A stretch of DNA of 64,000 bases from Sinorhizobium meliloti 4H41. Its GTDB lineage: Bacteria > Pseudomonadota > Alphaproteobacteria > Rhizobiales > Rhizobiaceae. The stretch lies in the NCBI RefSeq assembly GCF_000375585.1, contig NZ_AQWP01000001.1:620001-684000 (forward strand), given 5' to 3'. The notes beneath the pieces were generated by a model that saw only the letters and a list, made by a program, of their open reading frames with translations, did no database searches and was not told where the DNA came from. How positions within the stretch are numbered: position 1 is the first letter of the stretch; the number at the start of each line of letters is the position of its first letter. A program made the translations under genes and the position numbers. Below are positions 16,087 to 24,593 of this stretch, in pieces.

Positions 16087-17310
16087 ATGGACTCGCTGAT
16101 CACCGCTGCGGCACGGGCGCTCGCAGCCGGCGATCTCCTCGGCGTACTGAACCGCGTGGCTTTGCGCGACGACGCGCATGCGCTCGCGCTTCGGGGCATT
16201 GCGATGGCGCAGCTCGGAGATTTCGGCCGGGCGAAGACTCTTCTCAGAAGCGCTGCGCATGCCTTCGGCCCGAGACAGGCGGTGGCGCGGGCGCGCTGCA
16301 TCGTCGCCGAGGCCGAGATCGCGCTCGTCTCGCGGGATCTCGGCTGGCCCACGAAAACGCTCGAAGCGGCGAGGTCGACGCTCGAAGCGCATGGCGATCA
16401 CGTCAATGCAGCGCATGCGCGCAATCTCGAGGCCCGGCGCCTGCTTCTCATCGGCCGCCTGGACGAGGCAGAACGCGCGCTTGCGGAACTGGACTCCGGC
16501 ATGACGCTCCCCCCGGCGACGCGGGCGGCCCGCGAACTCGTCGTCGCCGGCATCGCCATACGGCGTCTGCAGGCGAAAGCCGCGCGGGTCGCGCTCGCCC
16601 GAGCCGAACGCGCCGCGCGCGAAGCCAATATCCCGGCACTGACGGCCGAGGTCGAAAGCGCATCGCTCGTGCTCGATGCGCCCGTCGCGCGCCTGATCGG
16701 CAGCGGTGGCGAGCGCTCTCTCCTCATCGAGGAAGTGGAAACGCTGCTCGCGTCGGGAGCGCTCGTGGTGGATGCCTGCCGCAATGTGGTGCGGGACGAA
16801 AGGCTGGTCGTCTCGCTCGCGACGCGCCCGGTGCTCTTCGCGCTTGCCCGCGCGCTCGGCGAAGCCTGGCCGGCAGACGTGCCGAGAGCCACGCTCCTCG
16901 CGCGCGCCTTCCGGGCAAGACATGCGGACGAATCGCACCGCGCCCGGTTGCGCGTGGAGATCGGACGGCTCCGCACGGAACTTCGTGCGCTGGCGCAGGT
17001 GTGGGCGACGAAACAGGGCTTTGTGCTTTCGCCGCGCCGCGCGGGCGAGGTCGTCGTGTTGACGCCACCGGTAGAAGAGCAGCACGCGGCGGTGCTTGCC
17101 CTGCTGGCCGACGGAGAGTCGTGGTCGAGCTCGGCACTGGCGATTGCGCTCGGGGCGAGCCCGCGCACCGTGCAGCGCGCACTCGAGCAGCTTGCGTCGG
17201 CCGGCAAGGTACAGTCCTTCGGCCGCGGACGGGCGCTTCGCTGGATGACCCCGCCCGTCCCGGGCTTCCCGACAGTCTTGTTACTCCCCGGCCCGCTACC
17301 GAGCGACTAG
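16087..17310 (+). CDS. HTH transcriptional regulator with an alpha-helical repeat (TPR-like) N-terminal domain
   Basis: This 407-residue, Ala/Arg-rich protein has an N-terminal two-thirds made of TPR-like helical repeats (DLLGVLNRVALRDDAHALALRG, and LDEAERALAELD). A winged-helix domain sits near the C-terminus (LLADGESWSSSALAIALGASPRTVQRALEQL). It looks like a transcription factor. Its divergent neighbour is DUF899 and its downstream neighbour a beta-propeller protein; these are the likely targets. GC and Ala/Arg content are above neighbouring genes. Confidence 0.68.
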   Translation: MDSLITAAARALAAGDLLGVLNRVALRDDAHALALRGIAMAQLGDFGRAKTLLRSAAHAFGPRQAVARARCIVAEAEIALVSRDLGWPTKTLEAARSTLEAHGDHVNAAHARNLEARRLLLIGRLDEAERALAELDSGMTLPPATRAARELVVAGIAIRRLQAKAARVALARAERAAREANIPALTAEVESASLVLDAPVARLIGSGGERSLLIEEVETLLASGALVVDACRNVVRDERLVVSLATRPVLFALARALGEAWPADVPRATLLARAFRARHADESHRARLRVEIGRLRTELRALAQVWATKQGFVLSPRRAGEVVVLTPPVEEQHAAVLALLADGESWSSSALAIALGASPRTVQRALEQLASAGKVQSFGRGRALRWMTPPVPGFPTVLLLPGPLPSD

Positions 17311-17344
17311 GATGCGAGGCAGCTACAGCGACGAGGATGGAAAA

Positions 17345-17989
17345 ATGAAACGATCGAAAGCCGAAATTCTCCAGGAGTACGGACCTTTTCCGAATACCGA
17401 GCAGGTGGCCGGCGTCACCTTCGATGGCCGGCACGTCTGGTTCGCCTCCGGCGACAGGCTGAACGCCCTGGATCCGGAGAGCGGCAAGACGGTGCGCTCG
17501 ATCGATGTCGCCGCACATGCGGGAACGGCCTTCGACGGTCGGCATCTGTTCCAGATTGCGGAAGATCGTATCCAGAAGATCGATCCGGAGACCGGCCGCG
17601 TGCTTGCCACCATTCCGGCGCCTGCCGAGGGCGGCGATTCAGGCCTGGCCTGGGCGGAAGGAACGCTTTGGGTGGGCCATTACCGAGGGCGGAAGATCCA
17701 CCAGGTGGATCCCGACACCGGGAAGATTCTCCGCACCATCGAATCCAACCGGGTCGTCACCGGCGTCACCTGGGTCGATGGCGAACTCTGGCATGCCACA
17801 TGGGAGGGCGACGAGAGCGACTTGAGACGCCTCGACCCGGAAACGGGAGAAGTCCTCGAAACGCTCGAAATGCCCCCGGGTGCAGGCGTTTCCGGCCTTG
17901 AATCCGATGGCGGCGATCGCTTTTTCTGTGGCGGAGGAAGCAGCGGGAAGGTGAGGGCCGTGCGCAGGCCAAGCCGGGTTTCCGCATAG
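17345..17989 (+). CDS. YVTN/glutamine-cyclotransferase-like beta-propeller protein
   Basis: This 214-residue protein is made of repeats of about 40 residues. Each contains a D(P)ETG(K/R)VL motif (DPESGKTVRSID, DPETGRVLATI, DPDTGKILRTI, DPETGEVLETL) and FDGRHVWF/AEGTLWVG/VDGELWHA strands. This is a beta-propeller like PQQ/YncE or glutaminyl-peptide cyclotransferase proteins. No signal peptide is seen, so it is cytoplasmic. ATG at 17345 is favoured over 17312 because of GAGGATGG upstream. It follows the HTH gene by 34 bases, likely one operon. Confidence 0.72.
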   Translation: MKRSKAEILQEYGPFPNTEQVAGVTFDGRHVWFASGDRLNALDPESGKTVRSIDVAAHAGTAFDGRHLFQIAEDRIQKIDPETGRVLATIPAPAEGGDSGLAWAEGTLWVGHYRGRKIHQVDPDTGKILRTIESNRVVTGVTWVDGELWHATWEGDESDLRRLDPETGEVLETLEMPPGAGVSGLESDGGDRFFCGGGSSGKVRAVRRPSRVSA

Positions 17990-18013
17990 ACGGTCACCGG
18001 GATGGACGGCAAT

Positions 18014-18064
18014 GAAGGTCCCAGAGCGTTTAGAAGGGACAATCGCGTTGACTCTGGGACCTTC
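18014..18064. repeat. Perfect 13-bp inverted repeat with 25-base loop
   Basis: GAAGGTCCCAGAG at 18014-18026 is fully complementary to CTCTGGGACCTTC at 18052-18064. It could terminate the upstream propeller-gene operon or form part of a structured leader; no T-run follows. Confidence 0.6.
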
Positions 18065-18141
18065 AGACGACGTGGGCGGCTGACGAGGATGCCGCCGTGG
18101 TCGTCTCAGAGCGATATGCGTCACGAGGAGCAGCGTGCAAT

Positions 18142-18153
18142 GGTCCTAGGACC
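18142..18153. repeat. 12-bp perfect palindrome GGTCCTAGGACC
   Basis: It lies 78 bases after the 13-bp inverted repeat and shares its GGTCC core. A further AGGACC...GGTCC pair follows at about 18170-18183. This could be a protein-binding site or RNA structure. Confidence 0.45.
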
Positions 18154-18199
18154 TTTAACCTTCCCGTGTAGGACCAAGGTCCGATACCGCCAACAGGCC

Positions 18200-18224
18200 G
18201 GAACAAAGCTCGCGGCAGGCGATT
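18200..18224 (+). promoter_or_regulatory. Possible EcfG/RpoE2-type promoter for the DUF1236 gene
   Basis: GGAAC at 18200-18204 is followed after 18 bases by TT (18223-18224), with GA instead of CG before TT. The start codon is 37 bases downstream. Confidence 0.42.
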
Positions 18225-18260
18225 CTTCACGAGAAGGGATTCGTAGCTGGAGTAGCTCTC

Positions 18261-18629
18261 ATGACAATTGTCCTCGTCAAGAGCTCCGTTGCCTTGGGTG
18301 TTGCGGTTTTCTTGACCGCGGCTCCTGTAAAAGCGCAAAGCACAAACGAGATCGGCGCTGCCGATACCACGGTGGTCGCTGCCGCAGGACCCGTCGAGGG
18401 TACGGCGATCGACCCGCCGCCGCCAGGCGTGACGCAATACGTCGAACTGCAGCCGCTTCCGCAACGGCCGCTTGTGCTGCAGGAGCAGATATCCGTTGGC
18501 AAACCGGTGCCTGAAACAGTCTTTCTCAATACGGTTCCGGCCGACAGGCGCTATGGCTTTGCGGTGGTCAACGAGAAGCGCGTCATCGCGGATGTGAAGA
18601 GCCGCACCGTCGTGCAGGTGGTCAAATAG
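18261..18629 (+). CDS. DUF1236 domain exported protein
   Basis: This 122-residue protein has a signal peptide (about 1-25, ending VKAQ). A Pro-rich linker (DPPPPGVTQYV) leads into a DUF1236 domain (VGKPVPETVFLNTVP, YGFAVVNEKRVIADVKSRTVVQVV). DUF1236 proteins are periplasmic or cell-surface proteins of unknown function common in Rhizobiales. A possible stress promoter and an inverted-repeat-rich leader precede it. Confidence 0.8.
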   Translation: MTIVLVKSSVALGVAVFLTAAPVKAQSTNEIGAADTTVVAAAGPVEGTAIDPPPPGVTQYVELQPLPQRPLVLQEQISVGKPVPETVFLNTVPADRRYGFAVVNEKRVIADVKSRTVVQVVK

Positions 18630-18641
18630 GCGCGGCGAGCG

Positions 18642-18824
18642 CTATAGCGCCCCGCCTGTGACCGGGTTCACTTCGGGTTTCTCACTCGTGTCCTTTGCCC
18701 CTGGAGGCTGGACCGTTGGTGGTGCGATCGACTCCTCGTCCCGGCGCTTCTTTCGGTTTGCCGGCTGACGAATATCGGCTGGTTCAGACTGTTCAGGGGT
18801 CGCATTGGTATCCTTGGTGCTCAT
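18642..18824 (-). CDS. Small hydrophilic protein (60 aa), likely general-stress induced
   Basis: This polar, disordered-looking protein (MSTKDTNATPEQSEPADI start) is rich in Pro, Glu, Lys and Arg. Gene support comes from AAAGGAG just upstream and a perfect GGAAC-N16-CGTT promoter 25 bases before the start on the same strand. No family is recognised. Confidence 0.62.
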   Translation of the reverse strand: MSTKDTNATPEQSEPADIRQPANRKKRRDEESIAPPTVQPPGAKDTSEKPEVNPVTGGAL

Positions 18825-18849
18825 CGTCTTCTCCTTTCGGCAGAATGAA

Positions 18850-18874
18850 AACGGGCCAGCCGCGGCTGGGTTCC
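18850..18874 (-). promoter_or_regulatory. EcfG/RpoE2-type promoter for the 60-aa gene
   Basis: On the minus strand, GGAAC (18874-18870) and CGTT (18853-18850) are separated by 16 bases. It is correctly oriented toward the small gene ending at 18642. Confidence 0.7.
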
Positions 18875-19037
18875 TGATGCGGGCGCCTGGGTACGGCGAT
18901 TATAGCGACGTCTTCAAGGAACTACGCGGCACCGAGGTGAGCGTGCGGCCGCGGCGCGTCCGCCTCGGTCACGACCCCCATGACATAGGATGAACGCGTC
19001 GGAACATCCATCCGCGAGTCGAAGCGCTGCTGGCGCG

Positions 19038-20459
19038 TTACAGGAGCTGGATCCACTCCATGAACAATCCATAGACAAGGCCGATGAGGGAGCAGCCGGC
19101 TAAGACTGTCAGCATGCCGATTTTGAACCGGAACACCGCGACCATCGCGCCGACGGTCAGAATGAGAGAGTCCAGGTTCACGGAACTCAGAACCGGCACA
19201 TCGACGGTCATGCCGTATCCGCGGGCTTCATAGAGTTCGCGAAAGAGCACGTGCAGCGCGAACCAGACCGCCAGATTCAGGATGACCCCGACGACCGCCG
19301 CGGTGATTGCCGCCAGCGCGGCGGACAGAGCCCTGTTGCTGCGCATCGTTTCCATGAACGGCGCGCCGAGGAAAATCCAGAGAAAGCAGGGCACGAAAGT
19401 CACCCAGGTCGTGAGCAGCGCGCCCAGCGTGCCAGCGAGCAACGGATGAAACAGACCGGGGTCGCGGTAGGCGCCCATGAAGCCCACGAACTGAGTGACC
19501 ATGATCAACGGGCCCGGCGTCGTCTCAGCCATGCCGAGGCCGTCCAACATCTCGCCGGGCTTCAGCCAATGATAGTGCTCGACGGCTTGCTGAGCGACAT
19601 AGGAGAGAACCGCATAGGCGCCGCCAAAGGTGACCATCGCCATCTTAGAAAAGAAGATCGAGATGTCGGTAAAGACATTGCCTGGGCCAGGAAACGCGAC
19701 AAGTGCAAGCACCGGAGCGAACCACAAAAAGAGAGCGACACCGGCAACCTTGAGCGACCAACTGATTGGGGGGCGTGCATGGGCCGGAACCTCTTCGCCA
19801 AGCGCGGTCTCGATATCAGCGACTTGCCTGCTGCCGACTTTTCCGTGTCCGTTGCCCGCCTGAAAGGCAGCCCAGCCGGCTCGACCGCCGACAAAGCCGA
19901 TGAGACCCGCAGCGAGGACGACCAGTGGGAAGGGGGCGCGGAACAGGAAAAGCGCGATGAATGCCCCGGCAGCAAGGGCTATCATGGCGCTGTTCCTGAG
20001 CGCCCGACGGCCGATACGAAGAACCGCTTCGAGCACGATCGCCAGAACCGCGGCTTTCAATCCGAAGAACAGCGCCTGAACGGCGCCGACATTTCCGAAG
20101 AGGGCGTAGATCCAGCTCAGCACCATGATGGCGACGGCGCCGGGGAGCACGAATAGGGCCCCTGCAACCAGACCCCCCTTGGTCTTGTGCATGAGCCAGC
20201 CGATATAGATGGCTAGCTGCTGTGCCTCCGGCCCTGGCAGTAGAGTGCAATAGTTCAGCGCATGCAGAAATCGGGTCTCGCCAATCCAGCGTTTCTCCTC
20301 GACAATGATGCGGTGCATCATCGCAATCTGCCCGGCTGGGCCACCGAAGCTCAAAGCCGCCACGCGTGCCCAGACCCGGAGCGCCTCGCCAAAGGAAATA
20401 CCGTGGCTCAAAGCCTGACCTTGAGCCGATGTGGTCGTGTTCTTTGCAGTTTCGGTCAA
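19038..20459 (-). CDS. chrA: Chromate transporter ChrA (long-chain, two CHR domains)
   Basis: This is a CHR-superfamily chromate efflux protein of about 473 residues. The first CHR domain is marked by ARVAALSFGGPAGQIAMMHR and ALNYCTLLPGPEAQQLAIYIGW. The second is marked by FFSKMAMVTFGGAYAVLSYVAQQ and GLGMAETTPGPLIMVTQFVGFMGAYR. About 12 hydrophobic segments are seen. TTG at 20459 is chosen because GGGAG is nearby and the 41 codons further upstream look unlike ChrA; a start at 20582 is possible. It is at the edge of an accessory-looking block. Confidence 0.9.
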   Translation of the reverse strand: MTETAKNTTTSAQGQALSHGISFGEALRVWARVAALSFGGPAGQIAMMHRIIVEEKRWIGETRFLHALNYCTLLPGPEAQQLAIYIGWLMHKTKGGLVAGALFVLPGAVAIMVLSWIYALFGNVGAVQALFFGLKAAVLAIVLEAVLRIGRRALRNSAMIALAAGAFIALFLFRAPFPLVVLAAGLIGFVGGRAGWAAFQAGNGHGKVGSRQVADIETALGEEVPAHARPPISWSLKVAGVALFLWFAPVLALVAFPGPGNVFTDISIFFSKMAMVTFGGAYAVLSYVAQQAVEHYHWLKPGEMLDGLGMAETTPGPLIMVTQFVGFMGAYRDPGLFHPLLAGTLGALLTTWVTFVPCFLWIFLGAPFMETMRSNRALSAALAAITAAVVGVILNLAVWFALHVLFRELYEARGYGMTVDVPVLSSVNLDSLILTVGAMVAVFRFKIGMLTVLAGCSLIGLVYGLFMEWIQLL

Positions 20460-20648
20460 TTCACGCTCCCTTCTTCGGCAACAGCCATTTGTGTATCTCA
20501 TCAGTCGCGTCACGGCACCACGATAGAAGGCGTCGTACGGAAGTAAGCCTGCCTCAACTTGTTCATTGTCGCCCGCGTTCATGCGCGACAGCCCCAGCGA
20601 GCGGCGAGAAGGCCCGGTGCTTGCCGAGAAAGATCGAGGCGAGCCGTG
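20460..20648. other. Intergenic stretch upstream of chrA
   Basis: This contains the chrA ribosome-binding site and presumably its promoter. No gene is recognised until the LysR fragment at 20649. The weakly coding look of the neighbourhood fits decayed DNA. Confidence 0.35.
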
Positions 20649-20765
20649 TCGGCGCCGGATTACCCTGACATCAAGGTGGAGCTCTACAGCGAAAACGGGA
20701 TGCGCAACATCGTGGAGAAGCGCTTCGATGCCGGCGTTCGTTTGGGGAGACGCGAAATTGCGCCA
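20649..20765 (+). pseudogene. Fragment of a LysR-family regulator (substrate-binding domain)
   Basis: A stretch of about 39 codons reads YPDIKVELYSENGMRNIVEK followed by RFDAGVRLG. This is the characteristic core of the LysR effector domain, usually YPDVxLEL...VDIVAxRFDAGIRLG. There is no HTH upstream in frame and no LysR-like sequence downstream. It is therefore a remnant of a deleted or frameshifted regulator gene, perhaps of chrA or of the neighbouring block. Confidence 0.6.
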
Positions 20766-20965
20766 AGGACCTGCTGCGGCGTCACCTCACCTGCTGCCAC
20801 ACTCTCGAACCGACCGCTCTGCCTCAGGCTCAACGGACGCTCACAACCGCTCGCCGCCCCGGCTGAGTTTGGCTGCGATGGCGGAACGAATCTCCTGGCT
20901 TCAACGTCTTCCCCTCTAGGAAACCAGCGCATTTACTCTACTTCATAGGCCGCCATGGAGGATGT

Positions 20966-22474
20966 ATGACAGACAGTTCAAGTGCAAAAGCGAAGACCGG
21001 GGTGGAGGGCCTCGACGACATTCTGTCCGGCGGGCTCTCACGCCGCCACGTCTTCCTGCTCGAAGGGGCTCCCGGTTCGGGGAAGACGACGGTCGCATTG
21101 CAGTTCCTCCTCGAAGGCGCCAGCATTGGCGAGCGCTGTCTCTACATTACGCTTTCGGAAACCGAGGAGGAACTGCGCGACAGTGCCCTCTCGCATGGGA
21201 AGGACATCGGCGATCAGGTCGAGATTTTTGAGCTCGTTCCACCGGAAAGCCTTCTTGATGCCGATCAGCAGCAAAGCCTCCTGTACTCCTCCGACCTGGA
21301 GCTCGGGGAGACCACAAAGCTCATCTTCGAAGCCTTCGAGCGGGTGAAGCCCCATCGGGTGGTGATCGACAGCCTCTCGGAGATCCGGCTGCTGGCCCAG
21401 AGTTCGCTGCGCTACCGCCGCCAGATCCTGGCGCTGAAGCACTTTTTCTCGCGCTCCGACGCAACGGTTCTGCTTCTCGATGACATGACCTCCGACGCCA
21501 TGGACAAGACTGTCCATAGCGTGGTGCATGGTGTCATCCACCTTGAGCAGCTTGCTCCGGACTACGGGTCTGAGCGTCGCCGTCTACGGGTTCTCAAATA
21601 TCGTGGGCAGGCGTTCCGCGGTGGCTATCATGACTTCATCATCAAGACCGGCGGCGTGGCGGTCTTCCCGCGGCTGCGCGCCTCGGAGCACAGGTCGGGC
21701 TTTCAGCGGACCATACTGGCGAGCGGCATCAGTGAATTCGACGATCTCCTCGGCGGCGGCATCGCACGCGGCTCCAGCACGCTGCTGATCGGCCCTGCCG
21801 GCACCGGCAAGAGCCTATTTGCACTTCAGTTCGTAGAGGCTGCGATCCGCCGCGGCGAGCGGGCGGCGATCTTCGTCTTCGACGAGGAGCTGGGGCTGCT
21901 GTTTGCCCGCACGAAGGAGATGGGGCTCGACCTGGAGGCCCTGCGCGAGGAGGGCCTGATCCACATCGAACAGCTCGACGCCGCCGAACTGTCACCCGGC
22001 GAGTTCGCACAGCGCGTAAGGGACAGGGTAGCCAGTTTCGACGCCAAGACAGTCGTCATTGACAGCATCAACGGCTATCAGGCTGCGATGCCTGAGGAGA
22101 ACGCACTTATCCTGCACATGCATGAACTGCTGCAATATTTGAACAGGCAGGGTGCCAACACCTTTATCACCGTCGCGCAGCACGGCCTCGTCGGCGACAT
22201 GAAGTCGCCGGTGGACGTGACGTACCTTGCGGATACAGTCATCCTGCTGCGCTACTTCGAGGCGGAGGGTCGGGTTCGCCGGGCGATTTCGGTGATCAAG
22301 AAGCGCACCGGACAACACGAGGATACGATCCGCGAATACAAGATCGGAACAAAGGGGTTGACGCTCGGCGAACCCCTTTCCGGGTTCCAGGGAGTCCTGC
22401 GTGGTGTTCCTGTTTTCGTGGGAAACCGACAGCCCCTTTTGCAAACACTTGACGAGGATGGCACCCATTCCTGA
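20966..22474 (+). CDS. KaiC-like double RecA-domain ATPase/kinase
   Basis: This 502-residue protein has two tandem KaiC domains. CI has Walker A GAPGSGKTTVALQF, the catalytic Glu pair in SETEEEL, and Walker B VVIDSLSEI. CII has GPAGTGKSLFALQF, the Glu pair in FDEELG, and Walker B VVIDSINGY. The C-terminal KaiC tail (KKRTGQHEDTIREYKIG, then FQGVLRGVPVF) is present. The cyanobacterial Ser-Thr phosphosite pair aligns with Thr419-Tyr420 (DVTYLADT), a variant dyad. GGAGG lies upstream of ATG. It overlaps the hybrid kinase gene by 17 bases; no kaiA or kaiB is near. It probably signals to the kinase in a clock-like or stress-timing module (inference). Confidence 0.88.
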   Translation: MTDSSSAKAKTGVEGLDDILSGGLSRRHVFLLEGAPGSGKTTVALQFLLEGASIGERCLYITLSETEEELRDSALSHGKDIGDQVEIFELVPPESLLDADQQQSLLYSSDLELGETTKLIFEAFERVKPHRVVIDSLSEIRLLAQSSLRYRRQILALKHFFSRSDATVLLLDDMTSDAMDKTVHSVVHGVIHLEQLAPDYGSERRRLRVLKYRGQAFRGGYHDFIIKTGGVAVFPRLRASEHRSGFQRTILASGISEFDDLLGGGIARGSSTLLIGPAGTGKSLFALQFVEAAIRRGERAAIFVFDEELGLLFARTKEMGLDLEALREEGLIHIEQLDAAELSPGEFAQRVRDRVASFDAKTVVIDSINGYQAAMPEENALILHMHELLQYLNRQGANTFITVAQHGLVGDMKSPVDVTYLADTVILLRYFEAEGRVRRAISVIKKRTGQHEDTIREYKIGTKGLTLGEPLSGFQGVLRGVPVFVGNRQPLLQTLDEDGTHS

Positions 22475-24503
22475 GCGAGATGTGTTTGGCCTGATCCACG
22501 CCCCGCTGGGCCGCGACGGGCAGATTGCGGCGGCGTTGCTGCAGGAAGCGGGCTTGGTTGCGAAAATTGCCTCGACCCTGGACGCGCTGGTGGTGGATTT
22601 GAACGAGAACGCCGCCTTCGCCGTGATGACGGAAGAGGCGTTGCGGTCGGTCGACCTGCGTCCGCTTGTCTCGTGGATCGAGATGCAGCCGAGTTGGTCC
22701 GACCTTCCCTTCATCATACTCACCGCGCGCGGCGGCGGTCCTGAGCGAAACCCAGCCGCCGCCCGACTATCGGAAGTCCTCGGCAATGTCAGTTTCGTCG
22801 AGCGGCCCTTCCACCCGACGACATTCATCAGCGTCGCGCGTTCCGCGATGCGCGCGCGACGCCGGCAATACGAGGCGAGTGCCCGTATGGAGGCACTGGA
22901 CGAAGGGGAACGCCGCCTTCAAACGGCGCTGGAGGCCGGCCGCCTCGGGGCTTGGGAACTCGATCTGGCCACAAACGGCTTGACCACCTCGCCCACCTGC
23001 AGGGAAATCTTCGGCCGCTCGCCGGAGGACGGCTTCACCTACGAGGACTTGCTGCAAGCGATCCACCCGGATGACCTGGCACGCATGACGGAGGCGGTGC
23101 GCAACACGATGGAAACGGGGGCCGACTACGCCATCGCCTACCGGACTATCTGGCCTGACGGCTCTGTGCACGGCGCTGAAATCCGCGCGCAACTCCACCG
23201 GGACCGCACCGGGCGGCCGATCAAGCTGGTCGGGGTTTCAGCCGACATAACCGAGCGCCTGCAGGCCGAAGAACAGCAGCGGCATCTCAACGAGATGCTC
23301 GAGGAACGCGTGGCGGAGCGGACTCGCGAGCTGCAAGAGGCGCACAGGCTCGTGCTGGCGGAGGTCAGTCAGCGGGAACGGGCCGAGGAGCAGCTTCGCC
23401 ACGCGCAGAAGATGGAAGCGATCGGCCAGCTCACCGGCGGAGTGGCGCACGACTTCAACAATCTCCTGATGGCGGTGCTCGGCAACCTTGAACTCATCCG
23501 AAAGCATGTTGCCGGCGATGCGAAGGCTACGCGGCTGATCGACGGAGCCTTGCAGGGCGCACAGCGCGGGGCGTCGCTCACCCAGCGGCTGCTTGCCTTC
23601 GCCCGCAGGCAGGACCTTCAGGTGGGCCCGGTAAACCTCGCCGGACTCGTGACAGAGATGGAGGATCTTTTGCAGCGCTCGGTCGGATCCCGGATCGCCA
23701 TAGAGGTGGACGTTCCGGAGCGCCTCCCGCCCGTGTCGGCCGATGCCAACCAGGTGGAGCTCGCCCTCCTCAACCTTGCCGTCAATGCCCGCGACGCGAT
23801 GCCGGATGGCGGAACGATTCGGATCGAGCTGAAGGAAGCGGAGCAGCCGGCGGTATCGGAATCCCTTGCACCCGGACGCTATGTCCTCCTGTCGGTTATC
23901 GACCAGGGCCAGGGCATGGACGCAGCAACTCTAGAGAAGGCGATCGAGCCGTTCTTTTCCACCAAGGAACTCGGCAAGGGCACAGGCCTCGGCCTTTCCA
24001 TGGTTCACGGACTGGCCTTGCAGTTGGACGGCCGGTTGAAGCTGACAAGCGCCCTCGGTCAGGGAACCACTGCGGAACTATGGATTCCGGTGTCGACATC
24101 CGAGAGCCACGAAAAAAGGCAGGACGTCGCGGCAGCAGGCCCTCGGAATGAAGCCGGCCCCAAACGGATCCTTCTCGTCGACGACGACGTCCTGATTGCC
24201 ATGAGTTCGGCTGACATGCTGGCTGACCTCGGCCACGAGGTCGTGGAAGCCTATTCGGGAAAGGAGGCGCTCTCCTTGATCGATGGCGGCGCCACCTTCG
24301 ACCTGTTAATCACGGACTACTCGATGCCGGGCATGACGGGAGCGGAACTGGCGAAAGCGGCGCGCGACCGTATGCCGGGGTTACCCATCGTGCTGGCCTC
24401 TGGCTACGCGGACTTACCGTCGGGCGTGGAAATCGACGTGGCCAGGCTGCCAAAGCCGTATTCCCAGGACCAACTGGCTCACATGCTTGGAAAGCTATTG
24501 TAG
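22458..24503 (+). CDS. Hybrid sensor histidine kinase (pseudo-receiver, PAS, HisKA, HATPase, receiver)
   Basis: This protein of about 681 residues overlaps the KaiC-like gene. The N-terminal 130 residues form a receiver-like domain lacking the usual phospho-acceptor Asp (AVMTEEAL region). A PAS domain (ALEAGRLGAWELDLATNGLT, AIHPDDLARM), a coiled coil, and a HisKA with His331 in GGVAHDFNNLL follow. The HATPase has N and G boxes (NLAVNARDAMPDGG, GKGTGLGLSMVHG). The C-terminal receiver has Asp620 in LITDYSMPG. It is soluble, with no membrane segment. ATG at 22458 is chosen, with GAGG immediately adjacent. This kinase type is commonly encoded beside kaiC in proteobacteria. Confidence 0.87.
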   Translation: MAPIPERDVFGLIHAPLGRDGQIAAALLQEAGLVAKIASTLDALVVDLNENAAFAVMTEEALRSVDLRPLVSWIEMQPSWSDLPFIILTARGGGPERNPAAARLSEVLGNVSFVERPFHPTTFISVARSAMRARRRQYEASARMEALDEGERRLQTALEAGRLGAWELDLATNGLTTSPTCREIFGRSPEDGFTYEDLLQAIHPDDLARMTEAVRNTMETGADYAIAYRTIWPDGSVHGAEIRAQLHRDRTGRPIKLVGVSADITERLQAEEQQRHLNEMLEERVAERTRELQEAHRLVLAEVSQRERAEEQLRHAQKMEAIGQLTGGVAHDFNNLLMAVLGNLELIRKHVAGDAKATRLIDGALQGAQRGASLTQRLLAFARRQDLQVGPVNLAGLVTEMEDLLQRSVGSRIAIEVDVPERLPPVSADANQVELALLNLAVNARDAMPDGGTIRIELKEAEQPAVSESLAPGRYVLLSVIDQGQGMDAATLEKAIEPFFSTKELGKGTGLGLSMVHGLALQLDGRLKLTSALGQGTTAELWIPVSTSESHEKRQDVAAAGPRNEAGPKRILLVDDDVLIAMSSADMLADLGHEVVEAYSGKEALSLIDGGATFDLLITDYSMPGMTGAELAKAARDRMPGLPIVLASGYADLPSGVEIDVARLPKPYSQDQLAHMLGKLL

Positions 24504-24593
24504 CTTCTGGAGCGCAGGGGAGGAACGGTCGATGACTATGCCTTTCCGAGTCGAGTCGATCACGCCGATCACCTCTCGACCTGGAGAAGAACC

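Noticed and set aside
15595..17085. Minus-strand 496-codon frame spanning DUF899 and the HTH gene
   Set aside because: It crosses two well-supported genes in other frames, is Arg/Ala-biased and lacks a ribosome-binding site.
24504..24593. GGAAC at 24522 as a stress promoter for the fusion gene
   Set aside because: The T pair falls at the wrong distance from GGAAC, so the match to the consensus fails.
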